NCBI GenBank assembly: GCA_902796215.1
Contig: CADBNY010000068.1
Span: 1-6,111 of the forward strand
DNA from: an uncultured Erysipelotrichaceae bacterium
GTDB lineage: Bacteria > Bacillota_I > Bacilli_A > RF39 > UBA660
Direction: 5' to 3'
Length of the DNA stretch: 6,111 nucleotides
Numbering within the stretch: position 1 is the stretch's first letter; each line of letters opens with the position of its first letter. Below the pieces are notes generated by a model, which saw nothing but the letters and a program-made list of their open reading frames with translations, was not told the origin of the DNA and ran no database searches. Shown one piece after another: positions 5,748-6,111 of this stretch. A program made the translations under genes and the position numbers.

Positions 5748-5777
5748 AGTATAATAAAGACATATAGAAGGAGACAA
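5748..5777 (-). promoter_or_regulatory. Possible promoter of the lipoprotein gene
   Basis: On the minus strand, TTGTCT (5777-5772) is followed after 18 bases by TATACT (5753-5748). Transcription would start near 5741, giving a leader of about 57 nt. The -10 box shares bases with the plus-strand TATAAT. An alternative is TTGCAA (5736-5731) with TTGATA (5713-5708), but its start would fall almost on the ribosome binding site. Confidence 0.4.
5750..5755 (+). promoter_or_regulatory. -10 box of the 5782 gene
   Basis: A perfect TATAAT gives a predicted start near 5762 and a leader of about 20 nt, the same layout as the 3693 gene. The best -35-like sequence, TTGCAA (5731-5736), is only 13 bases away, which is too close for normal sigma-A spacing. 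The promoter may lack a good -35 and depend on an activator. Confidence 0.5.
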
Positions 5778-5781
5778 TTTA

Positions 5782-6111
5782 ATGGAATTAAGCAAAGAAG
5801 TAAAGCAAAGATATTTAGAATTTTGTCATTGTGAAACAAACGGACATGTATATGTAACGGATGATAATAGAGTATGTGTACAAAAAAACCTTTTTCAATA
5901 TGGTGCTGGATTGGGAATGAATAGATATAATACTTTTTCTATTGAAAAGCAAGGAGAAAATACGGTATTATGTCGAGTTGTTTTTGAAACTGAATATAAA
6001 TGGGAATATGATGAGTACGGAGGAGAATCTCCTAATAATGGAGAATGGAAAATGCCAGATACTGAAAAAACAATAAAATATAAAGTTCCTGAAAATTTTG
6101 ATTTGTATAAT
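5782..6111 (+). CDS. Hypothetical protein, 3' end beyond the window
   Basis: An open frame of 110 codons runs off the right edge. ATG 5782 follows a strong ribosome binding site, AAGGAG (5768-5773), 8 bases upstream, which makes the start convincing. The product begins MELSKEVKQRYLEFCHCETN. It has no signal peptide or membrane span in the visible part. It has four Cys (15, 17, 32, 64), the first two in a Cys-His-Cys cluster, and is rich in Tyr, Trp, Glu and Asn at about 68-110. I do not recognise a family. Codon choice is slightly more varied than in the neighbours (ACG, CGA, GAG and TTG all appear), a weak hint of different ancestry. The visible length is only a minimum. Confidence 0.8.
   Translation, partial: MELSKEVKQRYLEFCHCETNGHVYVTDDNRVCVQKNLFQYGAGLGMNRYNTFSIEKQGENTVLCRVVFETEYKWEYDEYGGESPNNGEWKMPDTEKTIKYKVPENFDLYN

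Noticed and set aside
5685..5795. Longer lipoprotein gene with a 37-residue N-terminal extension
   Set aside because: The extension crosses the promoter region and the opposing gene's ribosome binding site, has no ribosome binding site of its own, and would bury the lipoprotein signal peptide.
209..6111. Mycoplasma-type code with TGA read as Trp
   Set aside because: All Trp codons seen are TGG and no in-frame TGA interrupts any gene, so there is no sign of reassignment.

Overview
The window is a strongly A+T-rich piece of a low-GC Firmicutes-type chromosome (Bacilli, or a Mollicutes-related gut lineage). Genes sit behind AAGGAGG-like ribosome binding sites and TTGACA/TATAAT-type promoters. 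Every recognisable Trp codon is TGG, no gene has an in-frame TGA, and all six complete genes stop at TAA or TAG, so the standard bacterial code fits. Species cannot be named from the sequence alone.

Layout. Bases 1-208 hold an unassigned upstream stretch, a strong promoter and a structured leader for rpsO (ribosomal protein S15, 209-478, +). A terminator-like hairpin overlapping the rpsO stop codon separates it from pnp (polynucleotide phosphorylase, 524-2689, +). This rpsO-pnp pair is a classical bacterial arrangement. A terminator at 2718-2760 ends the unit. A convergent gene (2836-3420, -) encodes an unrecognised acidic soluble protein. It has its own terminator (2791-2821), a leader of about 137 nt and a promoter framed by a perfect 9-bp inverted repeat. 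Divergent from it, with its own promoter, is a small Ser/Thr/Asn-rich membrane or surface protein with a sortase-like tail (3693-4088, +). Next is a membrane-anchored NodB-type polysaccharide deacetylase homologue whose catalytic motifs all look lost (4146-4997, +). It converges with an unrecognised lipoprotein gene (5004-5684, -). A divergent promoter region at 5685-5781 separates the lipoprotein gene from an unrecognised gene that runs off the window's right edge (5782-6111, +).

How it fits together. The left half is RNA/translation housekeeping: S15 assembles the 30S platform and PNPase degrades RNA, probably with mRNA-structure-based control. The right half looks like cell-envelope biology: a possible wall-linked protein, a NodB-like pseudoenzyme and a lipoprotein. 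In Bacillus subtilis a polysaccharide-deacetylase-family gene, ylxY, lies directly downstream of pnpA, so the NodB-like gene here may be a displaced remnant of that neighbourhood. I see no mobile element, CRISPR array, tRNA or rRNA, and no convincing new defence or biosynthetic system. The best leads are the catalytically degenerate NodB protein, the inverted repeat over the 3564-3591 promoter, and the RNA structures around rpsO and pnp.
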